Assembly (NCBI GenBank): GCA_008123405.1
Contig: VSSA01000021.1
Coordinates: forward strand, 1 to 64,000
DNA length: 64,000 nt
Direction: 5' to 3'
DNA from: Nocardioides sp. BGMRC 2183
GTDB lineage: Bacteria; Actinomycetota; Actinomycetes; Propionibacteriales; Nocardioidaceae
The notes beneath the pieces were generated by a model. It saw only the letters and a program-made list of their open reading frames with translations, was not told the DNA's origin and made no database searches. Shown here piece after piece: positions 1 through 6,772 of this stretch; the first letter of the stretch is position 1; each line of letters begins with the position of its first letter. The translations under genes were made by a program, and so were the position numbers.

Positions 1-139
1 TCACCGCATCCGTGAGCCCCTGCTCGTCGAAGACCTCGACCGGGATCCCGGCCACCTCCGCGACCACCTCACCGGCCCGCTCGAGCACCACAGCCGCACG
101 CGACCCCGGCGAGGGGAGCGAGAGCACTTCGGTGGACAT
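1..139 (-). CDS. Hypothetical protein, N-terminal fragment cut by the window edge
   Basis: An open frame begins with ATG at 137-139 on the minus strand and runs off the left edge; 46 residues are visible, starting MSTEVLSLPSPGSRAAVVLE. No motif, signal peptide or membrane segment is recognisable in this stretch and I do not recognise the family. It is divergent from the small HTH gene at 324. Codon choice is G/C-rich at third positions, which favours a real gene. Function cannot be given. Confidence 0.45.
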   Translation of the reverse strand, partial: MSTEVLSLPSPGSRAAVVLERAGEVVAEVAGIPVEVFDEQGLTDAV

Positions 140-323
140 AGACCAAGTCAACCTGGAGGGTCCGACAGTAATGCCGGTGACGCCTCAACGGTTGTGCCTT
201 TAGGGCCGACTGTCCCCCTGCTCGGTTGACCAACCTGTGGTCCGGCGCCACCCAACGCCGTGCGGCCGGTGTGGGGCTCGACCTCCGCGGCCTGTTCGAG
301 GCGCTACGGCGGGGGACGATCCG

Positions 324-566
324 ATGAGCCAGATGCCGCCGGAGACCGCCGCGGTGAGCCTGGCCGACTACGCCGAGCTGATGGGCAAGTCGCTGCGCAC
401 GGTGCAGCGATGGCTGGCCGACGATCTGCTCCCGGCCTACCAGGATGTCGACGGTCGCTGGTGGGTGCCGGCCGACGCGCGGCCGGACAAGGTGCGACGT
501 CGTACGACGTCGCCGGGTTTCGTACGTCAGACTTTGTCGCGGAACCGTTTGATCGCGGCCTGGTGA
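324..566 (+). CDS. Small helix-turn-helix protein, excisionase/MerR-like
   Basis: An 80-residue protein whose residues about 12-52 (SLADYAELMGKSLRTVQRWL followed by a short linker and RWWVPADA) look like the helix-turn-helix plus wing of excisionase or MerR-type DNA-binding proteins. ATG 324 is preceded by a GGGGGA ribosome-binding site at 311-316; an in-frame GTG at 237 is possible but lacks one. The 3' end overlaps the convergent antitoxin-like gene by 40 bp, and a perfect 20-bp palindrome (494-513) lies inside the frame. Such small HTH proteins are common in mobile or accessory DNA. The DNA target is unknown. Confidence 0.5.
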   Translation: MSQMPPETAAVSLADYAELMGKSLRTVQRWLADDLLPAYQDVDGRWWVPADARPDKVRRRTTSPGFVRQTLSRNRLIAAW

Positions 567-784
567 CTCACTCCCAGGCCCGTGGCGATCTCGACCCAGG
601 TGATCCCGTCGCGCCGGGCGCGGATCACCGCTGCCTCGATCGCGTCCTCCGCCCGCTGCCGGGCGTGGACCGCCTCCTCGATCTGCGCGACCGCGGATCG
701 GTCGCGCATGGAGGTGGGCTCGAACTCGTCCTCGAGGTAGGCCGCAGCCTCCTCGTCGGTCATCTTCTTGTTGATCGTCTCCAT
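527..784 (-). CDS. Probable antitoxin / small HTH regulator
   Basis: An 85-residue acidic protein. The N-terminal part is charged and helical; the C-terminal 30 residues (ARRDGITWVEIATGLGVSHQ and following) form a typical helix-turn-helix of the G(I/L)(S/T)WxEIxxxLGVSxQA type seen in actinobacterial small regulators. Three consecutive ATG codons lie at 790, 787 and 784; GAGAGG just upstream is best spaced for 784. It starts 18 nt after the stop of the broken toxin-like gene, so the two form one transcription unit with the toxin first. Role as antitoxin is inferred from this arrangement. Confidence 0.55.
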   Translation of the reverse strand: METINKKMTDEEAAAYLEDEFEPTSMRDRSAVAQIEEAVHARQRAEDAIEAAVIRARRDGITWVEIATGLGVSHQAAIKRFRDKV

Positions 785-801
785 CATCATCACCTCTCGG
801 T

Positions 802-1022
802 TCAGGGCCAGTACTTCGATCGTGCCGGCATCGCGTGGACGATCCGGGCCTCCTCGTCGTCCTCGTAAACGCCGATCTCCAACATCGCGCCGTTCTCCGC
901 CGGGCCGACGAACATCGTCAGCCCGAGGGCGCCCTGGTCCTCGTAGGGACGTAGTTGCGGATCGCGTGGCGGATCGAGGCGTCGGTGATGCCCCGCTTCC
1001 GTGCTGTGTCCGTGATCCGCAC
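802..1022 (-). pseudogene. Toxin-like protein gene disrupted by a frameshift
   Basis: Two minus-strand frames join into one recognisable small protein. From GTG 1022 the frame reads VRITDTARKRGITDASIRHA and ends soon after at a stop; from about position 945 the neighbouring frame supplies the rest, including GALGLTMFVGPAENGAMLEI and the terminal IVHAMPARSKYWP, stopping at 802. This matches the pattern of a small actinobacterial toxin-like family (ITDxARK...IRHAI...IGP...LLEV...IHAMPxRxK) with a single-base indel at about 941-957. The antitoxin-like gene follows immediately. It may be a true pseudogene, a sequencing error, or less likely a programmed frameshift. Confidence 0.55.
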
Positions 1023-1025
1023 GTC

Positions 1026-1041
1026 TGCAATCGTAGTTGCA
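1026..1041. promoter_or_regulatory. Inverted repeat TGCAA-N6-TTGCA before the toxin-like gene
   Basis: TGCAA tcgtag TTGCA forms a perfect 5-bp inverted repeat directly upstream of GTG 1022. The same half-site, TTGCAA, recurs inside the adjacent 38-bp palindrome. This suggests cooperative binding by the antitoxin for autoregulation, which is usual in toxin-antitoxin operons. Binding is inferred. Confidence 0.4.
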
Positions 1042-1043
1042 AA

Positions 1044-1081
1044 CCCACAGGGCTTGCAACCTAGGTTGCAAGCCCTGTGGG
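1044..1081. promoter_or_regulatory. 38-bp perfect palindrome, candidate operator
   Basis: The arms CCCACAGGGCTTGCAACCT and its exact complement meet without a spacer (centre between 1062 and 1063), giving 19 + 19 matching bases around CCTAGG. It contains TTGCAA-N6-TTGCAA, the same half-sites as the neighbouring 1026-1041 repeat. It lies in the leader or promoter of the toxin/antitoxin-like unit and is an unusually long perfect palindrome. An operator is the simplest reading; a strong hairpin in RNA is also possible. Confidence 0.5.
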
Positions 1082-1339
1082 GTGAGCCTGCGCACATGCG
1101 TGACACGCTACGACTCACGGGAGGTGTCGGGGTTGTCAGAGGCGGGTTGGGCGGCGATCGCGTCGACGATGCCGAGGATCACGCCGGCGAGGAGGGTCGG
1201 GGTCGAAGTGCAGTGCAAGGGGGGAGTGGGCACGCAGCACGTTGATCACCGGTCCTCCTTCCCCCGGTCTCGCGGCGCTCCCGGCCCGGCTCAAGGGACT
1301 CGAACCCTGAGCCCGCTGGTCTACTGCAAGGGCTCATCC
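1082..1339. other. Intergenic region; one doubtful tiny frame
   Basis: No convincing gene. On the minus strand AAGGAGG (about 1253-1259) precedes GTG 1249, which opens VINVLRAHSPLALHFDPDPP. A different frame downstream reads LLAGVILGIVDAIAAQPAS and ends at TAG 1108-1110. The two could be remnants of one frameshifted small gene, or coincidence. A hairpin at 1288-1313 follows the oxidoreductase gene. Confidence 0.25.
1288..1313 (-). terminator. Hairpin after the FAD oxidoreductase gene, tRNA T-arm-like
   Basis: On the minus strand GGCTCAGGG TTCGAGT CCC-T-TGAGCC folds into a 9-bp stem with one bulge, 27 nt after the stop at 1340. There is no U-tract. The loop TTCGAGT and flanking GGG/CCC resemble a tRNA T-arm, but no complete tRNA can be folded from the surroundings. 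It could be a factor-independent terminator or a tRNA-end remnant at an old integration site. Confidence 0.35.
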
Positions 1340-2929
1340 TCAGCGCCGCTCGAGCACCGCCTGCGCCGCGTTGTGCCCACCCAGCCCGCTGACGGCGCCG
1401 CCGCGTCGTGCTCCTGACCCGCACATCAGCACGCTGACCAGGTCGGTCTGGACACCCCACTGTTCCGCGGGCGTCTCCGGCGCCGCCCGAGCAGGTGTCC
1501 ACGGCCACTCCAGGTCGCCGTGGAAGATGTGGCCGCCCGGCATGGCCAGGTCCGCCTCGATGTCGGCGGGGGTCTTCGCCTCGATGCACGGGGTTCCGTC
1601 GGCGGTGCGGAGGACGACCTCGTCGATCGGGTCGAGCAGTTGTTCGTCGAGGGCGGCCAGGGCGCGCCGTACCGCCTCTGCCTTGGTGGCCTCGGGGTCG
1701 GTGGTGAAGAGCGAGGCCGGGGTGTGCAGCCCGAAGTAGGTGAGGGTGTGAGTGCCCTCGGGCACGTCGCCGAGGATCGAGGGGTCGGTCAACGAGTGGC
1801 AATACACCTCGCCCGGCAACGGGTCGGGCAGCCGGCCGCCAGCCGCCGCCGCGTACGCCGCCTCGACCTGGCCATAGGTCTCGGCCAGATGCAGGGTGCC
1901 GGCGAATGCCTCGGCCGGATCCGCACCCGAGCACAGTCGCGGCAGTCGGGAGAGCAGCAAGTTGATCTTGAGCTGCGATCCCTCCGGTTTGGCGACCTCG
2001 GCGGGGTCGCGGCCGAGCAGACCGTGAAGCACCCAGGGCGCGACGTTGGCCAACACGGTCCCTGCCTCGACCGCGTGCTCGCGGCCGTCGCCGCCGTCGC
2101 GCCACCTGACCACTGCGCCGTCGTCGGCGGCGCCGGTCTCCACAGCGGTCACCTCAGCGCCGGTGCGGATCTCCGTGCCGGCGCGTCGTGCCGCCTGCTC
2201 CAGTGCGCCGGTGACGGCACCCATGCCACCGATCGGCACCCGCCACTCCCCGGTGCCGTTGCCGATCAGGTGGTAGAGGAAGCAACGGTTCTGCACCAGC
2301 GACGGGTCGTGCAGCGAGGCGAAGGTGCCGATCAGGGCGTCGGTGCCGACGACACCACGGACCAGGTCGTCGCTGAAGCGGCGCTCGATCGCCTCACCGA
2401 GCGGACGCTCGACGACGTCGCGCCAGGTCTCGGCGTCGACGACCTCGCGCAGCTCCCGCTCGGACGGCAGGGGAGCGGTGAGCGTTGGCGAGACCGCCCG
2501 CGCCAGGTCGCTGACGCCCGCATAGAAGGCCCGCCAGGCGTCGTACTCGGTGTCGCCACCGGTGAGCTCGGCGAACGAGGCGCGGGTCCGTTCGCCCTCG
2601 TCACGCTCCACCAAGAGGCCGCCGCTCACTCCGTCGCGCTGGTACGGCGAATACGACGCGGTACGACGCCGCGCCAGCGCGATGTCCAGCTCCAGGTCGC
2701 GGGTGATCACGTCGGGCAGCAGCGAGACCAGGTAGGAGTACCGCGAGAGCCGGGTCGGGAAGTCCGGGAACGCCTGGGCGGAGATCGCCGCCCCGCCCAC
2801 CCGCTCGCTCCGTTCGAGCACCAGCACGGAGAGGCCGGCGCGGGCCAGGTAGGCGGCCGCAGTCAGGCCGTTGTGTCCGCCGCCCACCACGGCGATGTCG
2901 TAGGAGGAGCGTTGCGGGGAGGGGCTCAT
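1340..2929 (-). CDS. NAD(P)/FAD-dependent oxidoreductase, phytoene desaturase/PYROXD2-like
   Basis: A 529-residue flavoprotein. The N-terminus has a dinucleotide-binding fold, VVGGGHNGLTAAAYLARAG (about residues 14-32), with the acidic residue LERSE after the second strand, then ERVGGAA. The C-terminus has GSGARRGGAVSGLGGHNAA, which in this family closes the FAD site. Length and motifs fit the CrtI/PYROXD2-like amine-oxidase superfamily. No carotenoid genes are nearby, so the substrate is unknown and a carotenoid role should not be assumed. ATG 2929 sits 6 nt from a TAGGGT -10 box (2936-2941), so the mRNA is probably leaderless. Its upstream region is the palindromic element at 2942-3102. Confidence 0.8.
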   Translation of the reverse strand: MSPSPQRSSYDIAVVGGGHNGLTAAAYLARAGLSVLVLERSERVGGAAISAQAFPDFPTRLSRYSYLVSLLPDVITRDLELDIALARRRTASYSPYQRDGVSGGLLVERDEGERTRASFAELTGGDTEYDAWRAFYAGVSDLARAVSPTLTAPLPSERELREVVDAETWRDVVERPLGEAIERRFSDDLVRGVVGTDALIGTFASLHDPSLVQNRCFLYHLIGNGTGEWRVPIGGMGAVTGALEQAARRAGTEIRTGAEVTAVETGAADDGAVVRWRDGGDGREHAVEAGTVLANVAPWVLHGLLGRDPAEVAKPEGSQLKINLLLSRLPRLCSGADPAEAFAGTLHLAETYGQVEAAYAAAAGGRLPDPLPGEVYCHSLTDPSILGDVPEGTHTLTYFGLHTPASLFTTDPEATKAEAVRRALAALDEQLLDPIDEVVLRTADGTPCIEAKTPADIEADLAMPGGHIFHGDLEWPWTPARAAPETPAEQWGVQTDLVSVLMCGSGARRGGAVSGLGGHNAAQAVLERR

Positions 2930-2941
2930 CCGCCGACCCTA

Positions 2942-3102
2942 AGCTTGAATCCACCGATTCCTCGCTACTGCGCGCCCCCATCCGGGCGCCCTGGCTGCGT
3001 CACCGACGCTCGACGGGCAACCAGCCCGCCTTCGCGCCGGGCTCCTTGCCAGCCCACCCGTCTGGTCACGCTCGCTACGCGACGAATCGGTGGATTCAAG
3101 CT
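2942..3102. repeat. 161-bp palindromic intergenic element (copy A)
   Basis: Perfect 19-bp terminal arms (AGCTTGAATCCACCGATTC at 2942-2960 and its complement at 3084-3102) enclose about 120 bp with a central GGGC/GCCC hairpin near 3015-3025. It is homologous along its whole length to the element at 47831-47991, which is also 161 bp. It lies between the divergent oxidoreductase and pirin genes, directly upstream of the former's -10 box. There is no coding potential. It may act as a structured RNA, a nucleoid or polymerase-binding palindrome, or a non-autonomous mobile repeat. Confidence 0.75.
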
Positions 3103-3175
3103 GAGACAGGCCCGGGAATGGACCCGAACGACAACTGGTTGACGAGGCAACTACTTCTTCCAGGAGGTGGGCGCC

Positions 3176-4126
3176 ATGCCCGCGATCACCGTCGACGACC
3201 TCACCACACTCAGCCGCGTTCGCGCCCCCGGCTTGGGCGACCAGCCGCGGCCCGTCCGCCAGGTCACCACCGCGCCGCAGGGTTATGAGGGGGAGGGATT
3301 CCCGGTGCGGCGGGCCTTCGCCGGCATCGAGCTGCGTGACCTCGACCCCTTCATCATGATGGACCAGATGGGCGAGGTGGAGTATGCGCCGGGCGAGCCC
3401 AAGGGCACTCCCTGGCACCCGCACCGCGGCTTCGAGACGGTCACCTACATGATCGACGGCGTCTTCGACCACCAGGACAGCCACGGTGGTGGCGGCACCA
3501 TCACCAACGGCGACACCCAGTGGATGACCGCCGGTGCCGGACTGCTGCACATCGAGGCGCCACCGGAGTGGCTGGTCCAGTCGGGCGGACTGTTCCACGG
3601 CATCCAGCTCTGGGTGAACCTGCCGCGTAGCGACAAGCTCATCGCCCCGCGCTATCAGGACATCCGCTCCGGCGAGGTGCGCCTGCTCACCTCGGCCGAC
3701 GCCGGCGCGCTGGTCCGGGTGATCGCGGGCGACGTCGCGGGTCACGCTGGTCCCGGCTCGACTCACAGCCCGATGAGCCTGGTGCACCTCACGCTCGAGC
3801 CCGGCGCCCGGGTCGACCTGCCCTGGGATGTCGACTTCAACGCCCTGGTCTATGTGCTCAACGGCGCGGGGTCGGTCGGGGTGGAGGGCCGCCCGCTCCG
3901 TGCCGGTCAGACTGCCCTGCTCGGCGCCGGCGACTATGTGAGCATCGCCGCCGACAGCACGCAGGAGTCGCGCTCGCCCCGCCTCGACGTGGTGGTGCTC
4001 GGCGGTCGGCCGATCCGCGAGCCGATCGCCTGGGCCGGCCCGTTCGTGATGAACAGCAAGTCCGAGGTGCTCAGCGCCTACGAGGACTTCCAGAAGGGCC
4101 GCTTCGGTCACATCCCGGCAGGCTGA
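3176..4126 (+). CDS. Pirin family protein
   Basis: A 316-residue bicupin. The N-terminal cupin carries the family signature: FPVRRAFAGIELRDLDPFIM, then GTPWHPHRGFETVTYMIDG with the metal-binding histidines, and HIEAPPEW. The C-terminal cupin includes LTLEPGARVDLPWDVDFNAL. Pirins bind an iron-like metal; bacterial members have been reported to act as quercetin dioxygenases or redox-linked regulators, and the role here is unknown. ATG 3176 is chosen over GTG 3167 because AGGAGG (3162-3167) is correctly spaced from it. Its end overlaps the convergent MarR-GNAT gene by 19 bp. Confidence 0.85.
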   Translation: MPAITVDDLTTLSRVRAPGLGDQPRPVRQVTTAPQGYEGEGFPVRRAFAGIELRDLDPFIMMDQMGEVEYAPGEPKGTPWHPHRGFETVTYMIDGVFDHQDSHGGGGTITNGDTQWMTAGAGLLHIEAPPEWLVQSGGLFHGIQLWVNLPRSDKLIAPRYQDIRSGEVRLLTSADAGALVRVIAGDVAGHAGPGSTHSPMSLVHLTLEPGARVDLPWDVDFNALVYVLNGAGSVGVEGRPLRAGQTALLGAGDYVSIAADSTQESRSPRLDVVVLGGRPIREPIAWAGPFVMNSKSEVLSAYEDFQKGRFGHIPAG

Positions 4127-5010
4127 GCAGCCTCCTCGGGGCGCTCCTTGGCGAAGTACGCCTCCGCGTAGGGGTTGTCGTTGTACCGCGCGATCCGGGT
4201 GTAGCCGCTCCGTTCGTAGAGGGCGATCGCCTCGCCCAACGCACCGTTCGTGTCCAGTACGACGCGCGCGAACCCGCGTGACCAGGCCACATCCTCCAAG
4301 CGGCGCAGCATGCGTGCCCCCAGGCCCGCTCCGCGCCACCCGTCGTCCACCCACATCCGCTTGACCTCCGCGACGTCCGCCCCGACCTCGGGCACGGGGC
4401 GGAGCGCGCCGTGGGCGATCACCTGTGCGTCGCTGGTCGCCACCAGCGCGACCGTCTCTGGCTCCTCGCCGGAGGGCCCGGGATCGAAGCCGTCGGGGAA
4501 GCGCCGGTCCAGCTCGGCCACGTAGCGGCGGGTCGCCTCCTGGGCGCGCGGGTCGTGAGCGGCGACCTCGACCAGCCGGACGGTCGCGGCGCGGACCAGC
4601 AGGTCGGCGGTCCACAGTGCTTCGGCCAGGCGTCCCTGCTGGCGGTCGGTGAGCGGCGCCACCAGCGCCACGGCGCGGTCCTCGGATCGGCGTTCGAGGT
4701 CGTCGTACGCGACCGATCCGGCGGGCGTGAGCCGGGCGACGCGCACGCGCCGGTCGTCGGCATCCGGCTCGGTCAGCACCAGCCCGTCGGTCTCCAGTGC
4801 GCGCAGCAGCCGTGCCAGCTGGCCCGAGTCGAGACCGAGCAGGTCGCGCAGATGTCGCACCGTGCAGCCGCCTGCGGTGCCGATCTCGAAGAGCACCCGC
4901 GAGGCGGCCAGGGGTCGACCGGTGCCGAGGAACGACTCCTCCAAGGCACCGACCCGCTGGGTGTAGGTCCGGTTGAAGCGACGCAACGTGGAGACGAGCG
5001 GCTCGGTCAT
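4108..5010 (-). CDS. Fusion of MarR regulator and GNAT N-acetyltransferase
   Basis: A 300-residue protein in two parts. Residues about 1-145 form a MarR winged helix (LLGLDSGQLARLLRALETDG as recognition helix, wing with DADDRRVRVARLT). Residues about 160-300 form a GNAT domain with the acetyl-CoA loop DGWRGAGLGARMLRRLED and the closing YERSGYTRIARYNDNPYAE. Such fusions probably acetylate a small molecule and sense it. The start codon touches a 9-bp-arm palindrome covering its own -10 box (5010-5031), strongly suggesting self-repression. The gene lies 21 bp downstream of the CPBP protease gene but has its own promoter. Confidence 0.85.
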   Translation of the reverse strand: MTEPLVSTLRRFNRTYTQRVGALEESFLGTGRPLAASRVLFEIGTAGGCTVRHLRDLLGLDSGQLARLLRALETDGLVLTEPDADDRRVRVARLTPAGSVAYDDLERRSEDRAVALVAPLTDRQQGRLAEALWTADLLVRAATVRLVEVAAHDPRAQEATRRYVAELDRRFPDGFDPGPSGEEPETVALVATSDAQVIAHGALRPVPEVGADVAEVKRMWVDDGWRGAGLGARMLRRLEDVAWSRGFARVVLDTNGALGEAIALYERSGYTRIARYNDNPYAEAYFAKERPEEAAQPAGM

Positions 5011-5031
5011 TCTCTGACTTTAGTCAGAGAA
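5010..5031. promoter_or_regulatory. MarR-type operator covering the -10 box of the MarR-GNAT gene
   Basis: TTCTCTGAC ttta GTCAGAGAA is a perfect 9-bp inverted repeat with a 4-nt spacer. On the minus strand its centre holds TAAAGT, a -10 element 6 nt before ATG 5010, so a bound dimer would block a leaderless promoter. The size and symmetry fit MarR-family operators. It also separates the gene from the upstream protease gene. Confidence 0.7.
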
Positions 5032-5808
5032 TCACGCGACGTCGAGTCGGATGTGCCGGCGCCGGATGGGCAGCACCGCGCCCACGATCAGGTAGGCGAG
5101 GACCGCGGCCAGGGTGCCGGGATAGCCGCCCTGGTCGGCCATGATCGCGGTGCCGCTGAGGATCGAGAAGTCGAACAGGCCGTGGATGACAGAGTTCAAC
5201 ACGTTGCCTCCGCTGACCCGCCGGATGAGGTAGAAGAAGTAGCCCGCGAAGCTGACGACGACGGCCTGGGGCAGCGCCTTGCCGAGGTCGCCAGTGAGCG
5301 CGTTCGAGATGTGGACGGCTCCGAAGATGATGCTGGACCAGAGCGCGACCTTGCCCTCGGTGAGGCCGTGGCGGCGCAGGGTGGTGACGCCGATCCCGCG
5401 AAACATGCCCTCCTCGCCCCAACCGACGAACTGGGTCGCCACGAGAAGCGCGAGGATGTAGCCGATGTCCTTGTCGAACAGGTCGGCATAGTCGATGGCG
5501 ACGAGGATGCAGACCGCGAACACGACCGGCACGACCCAGACCCACCGCTGGGCCCGATGCCGCTCGCGCAGTACCGGGTCCCACCATCCGAGCACCCCCA
5601 CGACGGCGTAGGTGAAGGCGAGGGCTGCGCCGAGCGGGATCCACAGCTGAACGATGACGTCCTCGGTCGTGTACAGGCCGTCGTCGACGTCCCAGAGCCG
5701 GCCTGCGACATACCCGACGCCATGGATGATGGCGAGGTAGACGATGACGACGGCGGCGAACCACCAGTAGGAGAGTCGGCGCCCGGTCGATGCCTCGGGT
5801 GATGTCAC
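5032..5808 (-). CDS. CPBP family intramembrane endopeptidase
   Basis: A 258-residue multi-pass membrane protein with hydrophobic segments near residues 15-35, 58-78, 88-108 and later. The family's first motif is GEEGMFRG (about 131-138, the paired glutamates and the arginine four residues on) and a histidine follows in FGAVHISNAL. These residues form the catalytic centre in CPBP (Abi/Rce1-like) glutamic proteases. Substrate unknown; bacterial members process peptides or act in bacteriocin immunity. GTG 5808 lies 6 nt from a TAGGGT box (5815-5820), so it is probably leaderless. The gene is divergent from nothing nearby; tRNA-His is upstream in the same direction. Confidence 0.8.
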   Translation of the reverse strand: MTSPEASTGRRLSYWWFAAVVIVYLAIIHGVGYVAGRLWDVDDGLYTTEDVIVQLWIPLGAALAFTYAVVGVLGWWDPVLRERHRAQRWVWVVPVVFAVCILVAIDYADLFDKDIGYILALLVATQFVGWGEEGMFRGIGVTTLRRHGLTEGKVALWSSIIFGAVHISNALTGDLGKALPQAVVVSFAGYFFYLIRRVSGGNVLNSVIHGLFDFSILSGTAIMADQGGYPGTLAAVLAYLIVGAVLPIRRRHIRLDVA

Positions 5809-5874
5809 TGCCCGACCCTATCGATTCTCGAACGACCCGGGGCCGCCGAACGCATCAAGCCAGGGCAGGAACGC

Positions 5875-5914
5875 ATCAAGCCTCCGACCTAGCGAAGCAG
5901 GTCGGAGGCTTGAT
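5875..5914 (-). terminator. Hairpin terminator after tRNA-His
   Basis: ATCAAGCCTCCGACCT and its exact complement form a 16-bp stem with an 8-nt loop, 5 nt after the encoded CCA of tRNA-His. There is no U-tract, as is common for GC-rich actinobacteria. The arm sequence CGCATCAAGC occurs again at 5851-5860. Confidence 0.65.
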
Positions 5915-5919
5915 CCGTC

Positions 5920-5996
5920 TGGGGTGAGTAACGGGACTTGAACCCGCGACATCCGCGACCACAACGCGGCGCTCTACCAGCTGAGCTATACCCACC
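5920..5996 (-). tRNA. tRNA-His (anticodon GTG), CCA encoded
   Basis: The minus strand folds into a full cloverleaf. The acceptor pairs GTGGGTA with TACTCAC, the extra G at -1 pairs with discriminator C73 (the bacterial tRNA-His identity feature), and D-arm, T-arm (GCGGG TTCAAGT CCCGT) and anticodon stem CCGCG/CGCGG are all present. The anticodon loop is TTGTGGT, giving anticodon GTG. The 3' CCA is encoded at 5920-5922. A strong hairpin follows. Confidence 0.95.
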
Positions 5997-6073
5997 ATGC
6001 GTCTCCGACCCGCGAGCCGGAACAGTGGGAGTGAGTCTAGACGGATCGGTGGCGGTTCGCTGAATCGGGGCCG

Positions 6074-6691
6074 TCAGGAACCGGAGAGGCCGGTGATCGA
6101 CCCGCCGTGGCGCTCCGCCGCTTCGCGGGCCGCCTCGGACTCCGGCCCCGGCAACGGCACGAAGACCGTGTCCCGGTAGTAGCGCAGCTCCTCGATGCTC
6201 TCCTGGATGTCGGCCAGAGCGCGGTGGTTGCCCCGCTTGGTCGGCGCGTTGAAGTACGCCTTCGGATACCAGCGCTTGGAGAGCTCCTTGACCGAGGAGA
6301 CGTCCACGATCCGGTAGTGCAGGAACTCGTCGAGCACCTGCATGTCGCGGGCCAGGAAGCCACGGTCGGTGGCCACCGAGTTGCCGGCGAGCGGCGGGCG
6401 ACTGTCGGCCGGGCAGTGTTCACGCAGATAGGCCATCACCCGCTGCTCCGCCTCCTGGAGGGTCACGCCGCTGTCGAGCTCGTCGAGCAGACCCGAGCTG
6501 GCGTGCATGTTGCGCACGAACTCGATCATCTGGTCCAGGGCCTCGGCGGGTGGCTTGATGATGATGTCGACGCCGTCGCCGAGCACGTTGAGGTCGAAGT
6601 CGGTCACCAGGGCAGCGACCTCGATCAGCGCGTCCGCGCCGAGGTCGAGTCCGGTCATCTCGCAGTCGATCCAGACGAGTCGTTCGTTCAC
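6074..6691 (-). CDS. orn: Oligoribonuclease
   Basis: A 205-residue DEDDh 3'-5' exoribonuclease that degrades 2-5 nt RNAs (and pGpG) to mononucleotides in the cytoplasm. The ExoI signature [10 protein letters not shown] supplies catalytic D9 and E11; the later [14 protein letters not shown] and [13 protein letters not shown] segments, with YRDTVF near the end, match Orn. GTG 6691 is preferred over GTG 6700 because a TAGGGT -10 box (6699-6704) lies exactly 7 nt upstream, the leaderless arrangement used by many genes here. It is divergent from the MauE-like gene. Confidence 0.93.
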   Translation of the reverse strand: MNERLVWIDCEMTGLDLGADALIEVAALVTDFDLNVLGDGVDIIIKPPAEALDQMIEFVRNMHASSGLLDELDSGVTLQEAEQRVMAYLREHCPADSRPPLAGNSVATDRGFLARDMQVLDEFLHYRIVDVSSVKELSKRWYPKAYFNAPTKRGNHRALADIQESIEELRYYRDTVFVPLPGPESEAAREAAERHGGSITGLSGS

Positions 6692-6772
6692 GACGAGCAC
6701 CCTACGCGCTCGGCCTGGTGCCGGCCGATCGCTCTCAGTCGACGTTCAGCCCGAGCCACTACGCTCGCAGCC
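6692..6772. promoter_or_regulatory. Divergent leaderless promoters between orn and the MauE-like gene
   Basis: Two -10 hexamers face away from each other: TAGGGT on the minus strand (6699-6704) 7 nt before GTG 6691, and TACGCT on the plus strand (6760-6765) 7 nt before GTG 6773. The spacing implies that both mRNAs begin at or next to the start codon. Confidence 0.6.

Noticed and set aside
494-513. 20-bp palindrome GCGACGTCGT/ACGACGTCGC as an operator
   Set aside because: It lies inside a coding frame and consists of simple GACGTC-type repeats that are frequent in GC-rich DNA; there is no second copy at a promoter.
324-1022. Prophage or integrative element
   Set aside because: There are an HTH gene and a toxin-like pair, but no integrase, portal, terminase or clear attachment repeats in the window.
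1026-1081. Nickel-type Nur box at the toxin-like operon
   Set aside because: The TTGCAA half-sites are separated by 6 bp rather than 5, and the repeats sit in a toxin/antitoxin-like promoter, so autoregulation is more likely.
1288-1313. Complete tRNA gene
   Set aside because: Only a T-arm-like hairpin can be formed; no acceptor, D-arm or anticodon arm fits around it.
1340-2929. Carotenoid phytoene desaturase gene (crtI)
   Set aside because: The fold matches, but there are no crtB, crtE or other carotenoid genes nearby, and the sequence looks more like the PYROXD2-type group.
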